Source of the DNA: an uncultured Oscillibacter sp.
Lineage (GTDB): Bacteria; Bacillota; Clostridia; Oscillospirales; Oscillospiraceae
Assembly: GCA_900544105.1 (NCBI GenBank)
Contig: UQUC01000002.1
Span: forward strand, 5,515 to 69,514
Direction: 5' to 3'
Length of the DNA stretch: 64,000 nucleotides
The notes beneath the pieces were generated by a model, which was given only the letters and a program-made list of their open reading frames with translations, made no database searches and was not told where the DNA came from. Made by a program: the position numbers and the translations under genes. How positions within the stretch are numbered: the stretch's first letter is position 1; each line of letters begins with the position of its first letter. Below, in pieces: positions 45,599 through 53,621 of this stretch.

Positions 45599-46810
45599 TC
45601 AGATCTCGTCAAAGAATTTGGCGTGGATGGCCCGGACTGCCCGGTCCACATCCTCCTCGTCCAGCAGGACGGAGACTCGGATCTCAGAGGTGTTGATCAT
45701 CTGGATGTTGATGCCCGCCTCATACAGCGCTTCAAACATCCGGGCGGCCATGCCGCAGTTGGTCATCAGGCCCGCGCCCACGATGGAGACCTTGCCGATG
45801 TTGCCGTCCACCTCGATATGGTCAAAGCATAGAACCTCCTGATTTTCCGTCAGGATCGCCTGGGCGTCCTCCAGATCCTTTTCGTGAACAGTAAAGGAAA
45901 TATCCTTGCTGTCCTCCCGGCCAATGGACTGCAAAATGAGATCCACGTTGATGTTATGCTTGCTCAGCAGGTCAAACACCTGAAATGCGACGCCGGGATT
46001 GTGCCGCAGCCCGATCAGCGCGATCCGCGCGATGCTGGTATCCTTCGCTACACCGGCGATGGTCGTCTTTTCCACTTTTGTGACCTCCTTCACTTTGGTT
46101 CCGGGTTTTCTCTCCAAACTGGAGAGCACTTCCAGATCCACCCGGAACTTCTTCGCCAGCTCCACGCTGCGGTTGTGGAGCACGCCGGCCCCTTGAGACG
46201 CCAGCTCCAGCATTTCATCATAGGTGATCTCGTCCAGATGCCTGGCGTTGGGCACGATCCGGGGATCCGCAGTGTAAACACCGTCCACATCCGTGTAGAT
46301 CTGGCACAGTTTGGCCCGGAACGCCGCCGCCAGCGCCACCGCGCTGGTGTCGCTGCCGCCCCGGCCCAAGGTCGTAACATCCCCGGCCCGGTCCATTCCC
46401 TGAAAGCCCGTGATCAGTACGATCCTGTGCTGATCCAGCTCCGCCTGGACCCGCTCAGAATCGATCCGCTTGATCCGGGCGTCCCCGTGGACGGCGGTGG
46501 TCTGGATCCCCACCTGCCAGGCGGTCAGGGACACGCAGGGCAGGCCCATGGATTCCAGCGCCATGGCACACAAGGCTACGGAGATCTGCTCGCCTGTGGA
46601 CAACAGCATATCCATTTCCCGCTTGGAAGGGTGGGAATTGATCTCCTCCGCCTTGGCAATGAGGTCATCCGTGGTATCTCCCTGTGCGGAAAGCACCACC
46701 AGTACATCGTTGCCCTCCAAATAAGTTTCCGCAATGATACCGGCAACGTTGCGGATCCGCTGGGCGTCCCGCACACTGCTGCCGCCGAATTTCTGTACGA
46801 TCAAGCTCAT
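45599..46810 (-). CDS. lysC: Aspartate kinase
   Basis: A 403-residue aspartokinase, the first step of Lys/Thr/Met synthesis. The N-terminal kinase domain begins VQKFGGSSVRDAQRI and contains TLGRGGSDTSAVALAA and YTDVDGVYTADPR. Two C-terminal ACT domains (about 265-400, for example VSIVGAGLMTNCGMAARMF) form the feedback-regulatory module. The length matches the class with alpha and beta subunits; an internal start for a beta subunit is not obvious. It follows hom after about 100 bases. AGAGGG precedes the ATG. Confidence 0.95.
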   Translation of the reverse strand: MSLIVQKFGGSSVRDAQRIRNVAGIIAETYLEGNDVLVVLSAQGDTTDDLIAKAEEINSHPSKREMDMLLSTGEQISVALCAMALESMGLPCVSLTAWQVGIQTTAVHGDARIKRIDSERVQAELDQHRIVLITGFQGMDRAGDVTTLGRGGSDTSAVALAAAFRAKLCQIYTDVDGVYTADPRIVPNARHLDEITYDEMLELASQGAGVLHNRSVELAKKFRVDLEVLSSLERKPGTKVKEVTKVEKTTIAGVAKDTSIARIALIGLRHNPGVAFQVFDLLSKHNINVDLILQSIGREDSKDISFTVHEKDLEDAQAILTENQEVLCFDHIEVDGNIGKVSIVGAGLMTNCGMAARMFEALYEAGINIQMINTSEIRVSVLLDEEDVDRAVRAIHAKFFDEI

Positions 46811-46911
46811 GGTTGTTCCCTCTTTGCTTCAGATTGCCGCCAGTCCATTGAAATCTTACCGACCGGCAGCAGGGTCCACTCCATCATACGCGGGAAGCCG
46901 GGATTGGGGAA

Positions 46912-48099
46912 TCAATCCAGCACCCGCATCTTTGCCAGCGTGGGCAGGTAAGCCGCCAGCTGCTCCGCATCCGTGCCGGTGATGGGCGGCGTGATAAAGG
47001 CGGTCTCCGTGCCCTGTTCCAGCAGCTTTGCGCTATGTAAGGCCTCCGGAAGGGTGTCCGCTCCCACTCGGAAGTACCAACGGTTCTTCAGCGTCAGTGG
47101 CGAGGTAAAGCCGCCGGTATCGGCGCTCCAGCCGATCTCCGGCCGGTGGCGCTCCTCCTGCAAACACTCGATCACATCCGCTACACAGGCAGAGGCGGTG
47201 GGCAGTTCGCCTGCGCCCTTGCCGTAAAACATGACCTCACCGGTAGCGTTGCCCCGGACCATCACCGCGTTGAACACGTCGTTCACGTCGGAAATGGGGT
47301 TGTCCATGGGGATCAGGTGCGGCGCCACATAGGCGGTACGGCGGCCGCCCTCCAGCCGCAGGCAGCGACCCAGCAGCTTGATGCGGTAGCCGTGGCGTCC
47401 GGCGATCTCCACATCTTTCAGATCTATGCCGGTAATACCCTCCATGGGCACCTGCGCCGGGTCCACCTGATGTCCAAAGGCCAGATCCGCTAAAATACAG
47501 ATCTTCCGGCCAGCGTCGATGCCCTCCACGTCCGCCGTGGGGTCCGCCTCCGCATAACCCTTTTCCTGCGCCAGCTTCAAAACCTCGGCAAACGACGCGC
47601 CCTCCTTCACCATCTTTGTGAGGATAAAGTTGGTTGTGCCATTCAGGATGCCGTAGATCTCATCCACGCGGTTGGCCGCCATGCACTGGGTCAGGGGATG
47701 CAACACAGGGATGCCGCCGCCCACGCTGGCCTCGAACAAGTAATTCACATGGTTTTTCCGGGCCAGTTCCAACAGTTCGCAGCCATGCTCCGCCACAAGC
47801 TGCTTGTTGGCTGTGACCACGTGCTTGCCTGCCATGAGGCACCGGCGGGTGTACTCATAGGCGGCCTCCACGCCGCCGATGGTCTCCACCACCACCCGGA
47901 TCTCGCCGTCATGCTCGATCTCCCGGAAATTCTCGGTCATCAAGTGCTGATACGGATCGGCCCGCAGCTTCCGGACCAGCGCCGTTTTCACGGACAGTGG
48001 CTGGCCCAGCTTATGCTGGATGGGGGCCGTGTTGGCCTCTACTACCTTCACAACACCGGTCCCAACGGTACCCAATCCCAGAATTGCGATCTTGATCAT
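46912..48099 (-). CDS. hom: Homoserine dehydrogenase
   Basis: A 395-residue enzyme reducing aspartate semialdehyde to homoserine. The NAD(P) loop is ILGLGTVGTGVVKV, then TANKQLVAEHG, GILNGTTNFILTKM and the catalytic-domain motif EKGYAEADPTADVEGIDAGRK with its lysine. The family is usually about 430 residues, with a full C-terminal ACT domain; here only about 60 residues follow the catalytic part (from NRWYFRVGAD), so the ACT domain is shortened. The gene upstream (UPF0735) encodes a separate ACT domain. GGGAGG precedes the ATG. Confidence 0.93.
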   Translation of the reverse strand: MIKIAILGLGTVGTGVVKVVEANTAPIQHKLGQPLSVKTALVRKLRADPYQHLMTENFREIEHDGEIRVVVETIGGVEAAYEYTRRCLMAGKHVVTANKQLVAEHGCELLELARKNHVNYLFEASVGGGIPVLHPLTQCMAANRVDEIYGILNGTTNFILTKMVKEGASFAEVLKLAQEKGYAEADPTADVEGIDAGRKICILADLAFGHQVDPAQVPMEGITGIDLKDVEIAGRHGYRIKLLGRCLRLEGGRRTAYVAPHLIPMDNPISDVNDVFNAVMVRGNATGEVMFYGKGAGELPTASACVADVIECLQEERHRPEIGWSADTGGFTSPLTLKNRWYFRVGADTLPEALHSAKLLEQGTETAFITPPITGTDAEQLAAYLPTLAKMRVLD

Positions 48100-48112
48100 C
48101 GTTGCTCCTCCC

Positions 48113-48553
48113 TTATCCGGCCAGGATCTCGAATTTGATAACGTTGTCCAATGCGGAAATGTCGGTGATCAGCTGTTCCAGAGACTTCTCCATAGCGGAG
48201 GTCTCAGCGGAAATAGTCACGGCTGCGCAGCCGTTGGTAGGAATACTCTGATTGATGGTCAGGATGTTGGCTCCAGAAGCGGCAAACACGCTCAAAACGC
48301 TGGAAAGCGTACCAGACACATCCTTCAACAGGGTGTAAAATGTAATGATATGCTCAGACTTCATATCGTTGAAGGGCTGCACCGCGTCCTTGTACTTATA
48401 AAAAGCGCTGCGGCTGATGCCGGCCATTTTAGTGGCTGCGCCCACCGTGTCCGCCTCGCCGGTCTGCATCATCCGCTTGGCTTCCGCCACCCGGATAAAG
48501 ATCTCCGGCAGAGCCTCTGCCGCCACCAGATAATATTTGATTTTTCTTGCCAT
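48113..48553 (-). CDS. UPF0735 ACT domain protein (PheB-like)
   Basis: A 146-residue protein. Its N-terminal part (YYLVAAEALPEIFIRVAEAK then GISRSAFYKYKDAV, about 8-60) has a helix-turn-helix look, and the C-terminal part (IITFYTLLKDVSGTLSSVLS) is an ACT domain. The family is found next to hom or thrB genes in Firmicutes and is presumed to sense an amino acid. The start at 48553 has AGAGGTGG upstream. First gene of the hom-lysC transcript. Confidence 0.88.
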   Translation of the reverse strand: MARKIKYYLVAAEALPEIFIRVAEAKRMMQTGEADTVGAATKMAGISRSAFYKYKDAVQPFNDMKSEHIITFYTLLKDVSGTLSSVLSVFAASGANILTINQSIPTNGCAAVTISAETSAMEKSLEQLITDISALDNVIKFEILAG

Positions 48554-48593
48554 ATCGTCCACCTCTTACGGTCATTTGTCTTTGGATGGTTCT

Positions 48594-48622
48594 ATTTTAT
48601 CAGCTTTCCTAACAGCTTGCAA
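48594..48622 (-). promoter_or_regulatory. Promoter of UPF0735-hom-lysC
   Basis: On the minus strand TTGCAA (48622-48617), a 17-base spacer and TAAAAT (48599-48594). No threonine T-box or riboswitch core was recognised in the short leader. Confidence 0.6.
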
Positions 48623-48715
48623 CCGAAATCGGCAAAGACTTCCTTGTGGGATTTGAAAAAAATTCACCGAAATGTCCGCCGTTTACGGTCAAATTGTCGA
48701 AAAAGGTCATATATG

Positions 48716-48752
48716 AAAAGACAGGAGCGGCTTTCCCTCCTGCCTTTTCCAT
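48716..48752 (-). terminator. Probable terminator after the M18 aminopeptidase gene
   Basis: On the minus strand AAAGGCAGGAG pairs with CTCCTGTCTTT (one G-U) around a nine-base loop, followed by TCATAT. It lies about 35 bases past the aminopeptidase stop. Confidence 0.55.
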
Positions 48753-48786
48753 ATTTTCTCGCCGTCAGGCCCTTTTGAAACAGTTT

Positions 48787-50187
48787 TTACTCCGCTGCGT
48801 AAACGGCTTTCATACCTTTATACGTCTCATAGCAGTCCAGCTTGGAGACCACCTCAAAGGGGGCGTGCATGGCCAGCACCGGTACGCCGGCGTCCAGCGT
48901 TGTAATATTGCGGTTGGCCATATACATGGCCACGGTGCCGCCGCCGCCGGCATCCACCTTGCCCAGCTCCGCGATCTGCCAGATGACCTTGGCCCGGTCA
49001 AAGATACCCCGGACATAGCCCACCGTCTCGGCACTGGCATCGCTGGCGCCGGACTTGCCACGGGCGCCGGTGTACTTGCACAGGCCAATGCCGTAGTTCA
49101 GATAGGCGGCGTTCTTCTTCTCAAACACCTCGCCAAAGTTGGGATCGTAGGCCGCCGTCACGTCGGCACTGAGGCAGAAGGAATTCTCCAGGCACACCCG
49201 CAGGGCCGCCCCCTGAGCCTCGCACAGATCCTCCATAAAGGTGTCGAAGGCAGCGGACTGCATACCGGTCACGCCGTCGGAGCCGATCTCCTCCTTGTCC
49301 GCCAGCACACAGACGGCGGTTTTGGCAGGCGTCTTGTCCAGGTCCAGCAGCGCTTTCAAGGCGGCATAGCCGCAGACGCGGTCGTCATGGCCGTAGGAGC
49401 CGATCATAGAGCGGTCCAGGCCGATCTCCGTGGCCTTCACAGCCGGCACTGCTTCCAGTTCAGCGGAGGTGAAATCGTCCTCGGTGATGCCGTATTTCTC
49501 GTTCAGCAGCTGCATCACAGCCAGCTTCACCCGGTCGGAGCCTTCATCGTCTCCGATGGGCTTGCTGCCCAGCAACAGATTGAGCTGTTCGCCCACGATC
49601 CCCTCAGCCAGCGGCTTCTTGCTCTGCTCCTGACCCAGATGGGGCAGCAGGTCCGTGATGACCAGCTTGGGATCGCCTTCATCGCCGCCGATGTTCACCG
49701 TGACGGTGGTGCCATCCGTCAGCGCCACCACGCCGTGAAGCTCCATCGGGATGGTCACCCACTGGTACTTGCGGATGCCGCCGTAGTAGTGGGTCTTGAA
49801 ATAGGCCAGCTCATTGTCCTCGTACAGAGGATTGGGCTTCAGATCCAGCCGGGGAGAGTCGATGTGGGCTGCGGCGATCTGGGTGCCTTCGCTCATGGGC
49901 TTGCTGCCGATATGGGCCAGCAGCACGCTCTTCCCCCGGTTGCAGACATACACCTTGTCTCCGGCCTTCAATGCCTGTCCCCGGACCAAGGGCTTGTATC
50001 CGGCCTGCTCTGCAAGGCGGACCGTCTCCGCCGCGCAGAGACGCTCGGTCTTGCCTGCATCCAGAAACGCCATATATTCCTTGCAGTAGGCTTCCATCTG
50101 CTCCAGCTCCGCCGCGTCCACACGGTCAAAACCGTTTTTGCGGCTGCTCAGCAGCTTTTCCTTCAATGCCTTGTTGCTATCAGACAT
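48787..50187 (-). CDS. M18 family aminopeptidase
   Basis: A 466-residue dinuclear zinc aminopeptidase. Metal-site motifs are AAHIDSPRLDLKP near 109-121, YGHDDRVCGYAAL near 266-278, LADKEEIGSDGVTG near 297-310 and the late HAPFEVVSKLD. M18 enzymes form dodecamers that trim N-terminal acidic or neutral residues from cytosolic peptides. GGAGG lies six bases before the ATG and directly beside repeat copy A. Monocistronic as far as can be seen. Confidence 0.92.
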   Translation of the reverse strand: MSDSNKALKEKLLSSRKNGFDRVDAAELEQMEAYCKEYMAFLDAGKTERLCAAETVRLAEQAGYKPLVRGQALKAGDKVYVCNRGKSVLLAHIGSKPMSEGTQIAAAHIDSPRLDLKPNPLYEDNELAYFKTHYYGGIRKYQWVTIPMELHGVVALTDGTTVTVNIGGDEGDPKLVITDLLPHLGQEQSKKPLAEGIVGEQLNLLLGSKPIGDDEGSDRVKLAVMQLLNEKYGITEDDFTSAELEAVPAVKATEIGLDRSMIGSYGHDDRVCGYAALKALLDLDKTPAKTAVCVLADKEEIGSDGVTGMQSAAFDTFMEDLCEAQGAALRVCLENSFCLSADVTAAYDPNFGEVFEKKNAAYLNYGIGLCKYTGARGKSGASDASAETVGYVRGIFDRAKVIWQIAELGKVDAGGGGTVAMYMANRNITTLDAGVPVLAMHAPFEVVSKLDCYETYKGMKAVYAAE

Positions 50188-50200
50188 AGTATCCTCCTTC

Positions 50201-50262
50201 GAGACTGTCGATAAAGTGGTAAATTCTCCGCGGCGGTAAGGTAAGGCAGCCGCTAACGGCTC
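50201..50262. repeat. MITE-like repeat, partial copy A
   Basis: About 62 bases matching the left end of copies B and C (TGTCGATAAAGTGGTAAAT, then the CGGTAAGGTAAGGCAGCCG block). The right end is missing. It fills the gap between the TsaC-CoaE gene and the M18 gene. Confidence 0.75.
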
Positions 50263-50273
50263 CTGTCTGTCGT

Positions 50274-51941
50274 TTACCGGCTGGCTTCATTCTTTTCCTC
50301 CCGGAGCTCTCCGATGAGGCGGCGGAAGAAATCTCTGGCGATCTCCCGGAAATCCTCCGGCGTCTCAGCGGTGTTACTCAGCTCATAGTCGCACTTACCG
50401 CGGTAGAATTCGTCGGATTTCTGGGCGGAGATCCGCATACGGGCATAGCGCTCATCAATGCCGTCCCGGGCCATGATCCGCCGCACCCGCAGCTCCGCTG
50501 GGGCCGTGACAGCCACGGTCCGGTCACACAGGGCCTCCGCGCCGCTTTCGATCAGGTTGATGGCATCCACCGCCACCAGCTCACCGGTCTGACAGCGGCG
50601 CTGCACTTCTGGCACAACGAACTGGTAAATGACCTCATTGAGCTGCGCCATCCGTTCCTTGTTCTCAAAGACCAGTTCACCCAGCTTCTTGCGGTTCAGC
50701 GCACCGTCGGAGTTGAACACGCCGTGGAATCTCACCTCAATGGCGTGGCGCAGCTCCGCGCTGTCCCGGAGCATCTCATGGTATACCTCGTCGCAGTCGA
50801 TGACCCGGCCGCCCAGGTCCCGGATGGCCTCCAGCGCGCTGGTCTTGCCGGAGCCGGTACCGCCGGTGATGCCAATGACCACTCGCTTCTGTCCTGCGGC
50901 GATGGTCTTGAAGCCCGCCGCCTTCTTCAACCGGTTGCTGATGGCAAGTCCAAGGCCCTGACTGTCCGGGCACTGGGCATAGATCTGGGTCGCGTCCTTG
51001 CTGTCAAAGGCCCGCAGTGCGTCAAACACCCGCTGGGCCTGGATCCGCTTATCCTGACTGGGACCCAGACATTCCACTTCCTGTTCCTTGAACAGCTCCG
51101 CGAATTCGTCAAAGCAGATGACGCCGTCACCGGGCTTCACCATCTGCAAAATGGTCCGGGCGGAAGCCTCCGCCGGGCCGGTGACAACGGTCACCGGGGC
51201 CTTGGGTGCATAATGGCGATACTTCATGCCGGGAGCCTTGGGCTGCTCCCCGTCCTTCAGCCGCTCCGTTACGGCCTTATCCACCGCCACGGGGCCAACG
51301 ACCTCTTCCAATGCCTCCAAAGGCAGTCCGCCGGGTCTCAGCAGACGGGGCGGTGTGCAGGTCAGATCCAAAATGGTAGATTCCACGCCCACCTGACAGG
51401 GGCCGCCGTCCACCACGGCGTCGATCTTGCCCTCCATGTCCTCCATCACATCCGCCGCAGTGGTGCAGCTGGGACGGCCGGAGGTGTTGGCGCTGGGCGC
51501 GGCCACGGGAACGCCTGCCTCCCGGATGATGGACAGTGTCACCTGATGGTCCGGGCAGCGGACGCCCACGGTGTCCAATCCCGCTGTGGTGGCGTCCGGC
51601 ACGACGGGTTTCCGTTTCAGGATCATGGTCAGAGGACCGGGCCAGAATTTCCGGGCCAGCGTATACGCCAGCGGTGGCACGTCCTCGCAGTACCGGGGCA
51701 GCCATTGCGGTCCCGGAATATGGATGATGAGAGGGTTGTCCTGCGGACGGCCCTTGGCCTCGAAGATCTTGTTAACAGCCTCTGCGTCCAGTGCATTAGC
51801 ACCCAGACCGTAGACCGTTTCCGTGGGAATTCCCACCAGTCCCCCCTGCCGCAGGATGTCTGCCGCTGCGGAGATCTGATCCTCGATGATCTTTTGCTGA
51901 CCCTTGGTGTCCCGCAGGTCAAAATATCGTGTATGCATCAT
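50274..51941 (-). CDS. Fusion of threonylcarbamoyl-AMP synthase (TsaC/Sua5) and dephospho-CoA kinase (CoaE)
   Basis: A 555-residue bifunctional protein. Residues 1-235 are the Sua5/YrdC domain (PTETVYGLGANALD, KGRPQDNPLIIHI, VAAPSANTSGRPS), which makes the threonylcarbamoyl-AMP used for t6A at tRNA position 37. Residues 240-340 are the Sua5 C-terminal domain, linked by APGMKYRHYAP. Residues 352-555 are CoaE: P-loop GITGGTGSGKT at 357-367, the CDEVYHEML substrate motif and the lid MARDGIDERYARMRI. CoaE makes CoA in the last step of its pathway. The frame is unbroken with no internal ribosome site seen, so the fusion looks real. GAGG lies six bases before the first of two ATGs. Confidence 0.9.
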   Translation of the reverse strand: MMHTRYFDLRDTKGQQKIIEDQISAAADILRQGGLVGIPTETVYGLGANALDAEAVNKIFEAKGRPQDNPLIIHIPGPQWLPRYCEDVPPLAYTLARKFWPGPLTMILKRKPVVPDATTAGLDTVGVRCPDHQVTLSIIREAGVPVAAPSANTSGRPSCTTAADVMEDMEGKIDAVVDGGPCQVGVESTILDLTCTPPRLLRPGGLPLEALEEVVGPVAVDKAVTERLKDGEQPKAPGMKYRHYAPKAPVTVVTGPAEASARTILQMVKPGDGVICFDEFAELFKEQEVECLGPSQDKRIQAQRVFDALRAFDSKDATQIYAQCPDSQGLGLAISNRLKKAAGFKTIAAGQKRVVIGITGGTGSGKTSALEAIRDLGGRVIDCDEVYHEMLRDSAELRHAIEVRFHGVFNSDGALNRKKLGELVFENKERMAQLNEVIYQFVVPEVQRRCQTGELVAVDAINLIESGAEALCDRTVAVTAPAELRVRRIMARDGIDERYARMRISAQKSDEFYRGKCDYELSNTAETPEDFREIARDFFRRLIGELREEKNEASR

Positions 51942-51999
51942 TTCTCGCCTCGAATTATCTTATATTCAACGCCGCCGGGCGTCTACTCTCAAAGTATGC

Positions 52000-53067
52000 T
52001 CACTCTGCTTCCCGTCCCTGTTTCAGCTTCTCTGCCTGATCCGCCGTCACCAGCGCGTCGATCAGCTCGTCCAGTGCGCCGTCCATGATGGCGTCGATCT
52101 TATAAAGCGTCAGGCCGATGCGGTGGTCCGTCACCCGTCCCTGCGGGAAATTATAAGTGCGGATCCGCTGGGAACGGTCCCCGCTGCCCACCTGACTGCG
52201 GCGCTCCGCGTCATAGGCGCTCTCCCGCTTTTCCCGCTCCGCCTCGTACAGCCGGGAGGCCAGCAGACGCATGGCCTTCTCCCGGTTCTGAAACTGGCTG
52301 CGCTCCTCCTGACACTCGGCGATCATGCCGGTGGGCTTATGGATCAGCCGCACGGCGGAGGAGGTCTTGTTCACGTGCTGTCCGCCGGCGCCACTGGCCC
52401 GGTAGACCTGCATTTCAATATCTGCGGGGTTCAGTTCCACGTCCACCGGCTCCATCTCCGGCAGCACTGCCACCGTGGCGGCACTGGTGTGGATACGGCC
52501 GCCGGATTCCGTCTCCGGCACCCGCTGGACCCGGTGGACGCCGGATTCAAACTTCAGCCGGGACCAGGCCCCGTCCCCCTCAATGACGGCGGAGCAGTCC
52601 TTCACGCCGCCAAGCTCCGTTTCGTTGATGCTGGCGATCTCCAGCTTCCAGCCGTGGCTCTCGGCGTACATGGTATACATCCGCAGAAGGGAATGGGCGA
52701 ACAGGGCGCTTTCCTCGCCTCCGACGCCGCCCCGGATCTCCAGGATCACGTTTCGGCTGTCGTTAGGATCTCTTGGCAGCAGGAGGATCGTCAGCTTTTC
52801 CCTCAGCTGTTCCAGTTCTTCCTTGGCTTCCGCCAGTTCGTCCTGGGCCATTTCCTTCATTTCCGGGTCATGGAGCAGTTCCTCTGCCTCCCGGCGGCGG
52901 CTGTCCGCCGTCTGATAAGCCCGGTAGGTCTCCACCACCGGCAGCAGTTCCTTCAATTCCCGGTTCACCTGACGCAGCTTCTCTGCGTCGCCATACACCC
53001 GAGGATCGCCCAACTGGGATTCCAGATCCTCATACCGGAGGTCCAGATCCTTTAATTTATCCAGCAT
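52000..53067 (-). CDS. prfA: Peptide chain release factor 1
   Basis: A 355-residue RF1 that reads UAA and UAG. The GGQ motif sits in [13 protein letters not shown] near residues 225-237, and the decoding-domain region [20 protein letters not shown] is present; a P-x-T stop-recognition tripeptide reads PET. The usual prmC gene does not follow; the TsaC-CoaE fusion does. The ribosome site AAAGGAG lies in the arm of a stem-loop at 53075-53107. Confidence 0.96.
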   Translation of the reverse strand: MLDKLKDLDLRYEDLESQLGDPRVYGDAEKLRQVNRELKELLPVVETYRAYQTADSRRREAEELLHDPEMKEMAQDELAEAKEELEQLREKLTILLLPRDPNDSRNVILEIRGGVGGEESALFAHSLLRMYTMYAESHGWKLEIASINETELGGVKDCSAVIEGDGAWSRLKFESGVHRVQRVPETESGGRIHTSAATVAVLPEMEPVDVELNPADIEMQVYRASGAGGQHVNKTSSAVRLIHKPTGMIAECQEERSQFQNREKAMRLLASRLYEAEREKRESAYDAERRSQVGSGDRSQRIRTYNFPQGRVTDHRIGLTLYKIDAIMDGALDELIDALVTADQAEKLKQGREAE

Positions 53068-53074
53068 AGCTGTG

Positions 53075-53107
53075 CTCCTTTCTCAAATGTTGAAATTTGA
53101 AAAGGAG
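53075..53107 (-). promoter_or_regulatory. Stem-loop sequestering the prfA ribosome site
   Basis: CTCCTTT (53075-53081) pairs with AAAGGAG (53101-53107), and after a small internal loop CAAAT (53084-53088) pairs with ATTTG (53095-53099). On the minus strand the arm nearer prfA is the AAAGGAG ribosome site. No T run follows, so translational control is likelier than termination. Confidence 0.55.
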
Positions 53108-53112
53108 TGTCG

Positions 53113-53604
53113 CTATTCCTCCTCCGCCAGCAGTTCCCGGATCTGCCGGAGAAATTCCTCCTGCCAAAAGGTGTGGCCCACATGTCCCACCCGCAGGGAT
53201 GTGGCCGCCTGATGGGGCTTTCCCGTATACTGATCCATCTGCCGGTAAATATCCTCGCTCTTGTGCTCGCTGCCGCGGGTCAGCACATAGGCCACCCGCT
53301 TCATCTCTCCGCCGTGGTTTTTGAGGAAACTGCGGATCACGCTGCTGCACCGCCCGGCCCACACCGGGGTACCAACAATGACCAACCGGTAATTTTCCAG
53401 CTTTCGTTCCGTTTCAAAGGGCAGAACGTCAGGGCAGTCCTTTCGCATGGCGTCCATGCCGCTGCGGAGCCAACCTCGCAGACCGCTCCGCTCCACGCCA
53501 TCGGTCAATGCCACCAGCTCCGCGTCCATTTCTTTGGCGATGGTCTCCATCACCCGTTTGGTATTCCCCGTTCGGGAATAGTAAATGCAGAGTACATCCC
53601 GCAT
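53113..53604 (-). CDS. Flavodoxin family protein
   Basis: A 163-residue flavodoxin-like fold with the FMN phosphate loop YYSRTGNTKRV at about 8-18 and GTPVWAGRCSSVIRSFL near 77-93. It is close in pattern to flavodoxins used as electron carriers or quinone reductases in anaerobes. The C-terminal half is less conserved. GAGGTG precedes the ATG. It lies between the ABC-F gene and prfA in the same orientation with short gaps. Confidence 0.85.
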   Translation of the reverse strand: MRDVLCIYYSRTGNTKRVMETIAKEMDAELVALTDGVERSGLRGWLRSGMDAMRKDCPDVLPFETERKLENYRLVIVGTPVWAGRCSSVIRSFLKNHGGEMKRVAYVLTRGSEHKSEDIYRQMDQYTGKPHQAATSLRVGHVGHTFWQEEFLRQIRELLAEEE

Positions 53605-53621
53605 GTTTTCACCTCTGTTTC

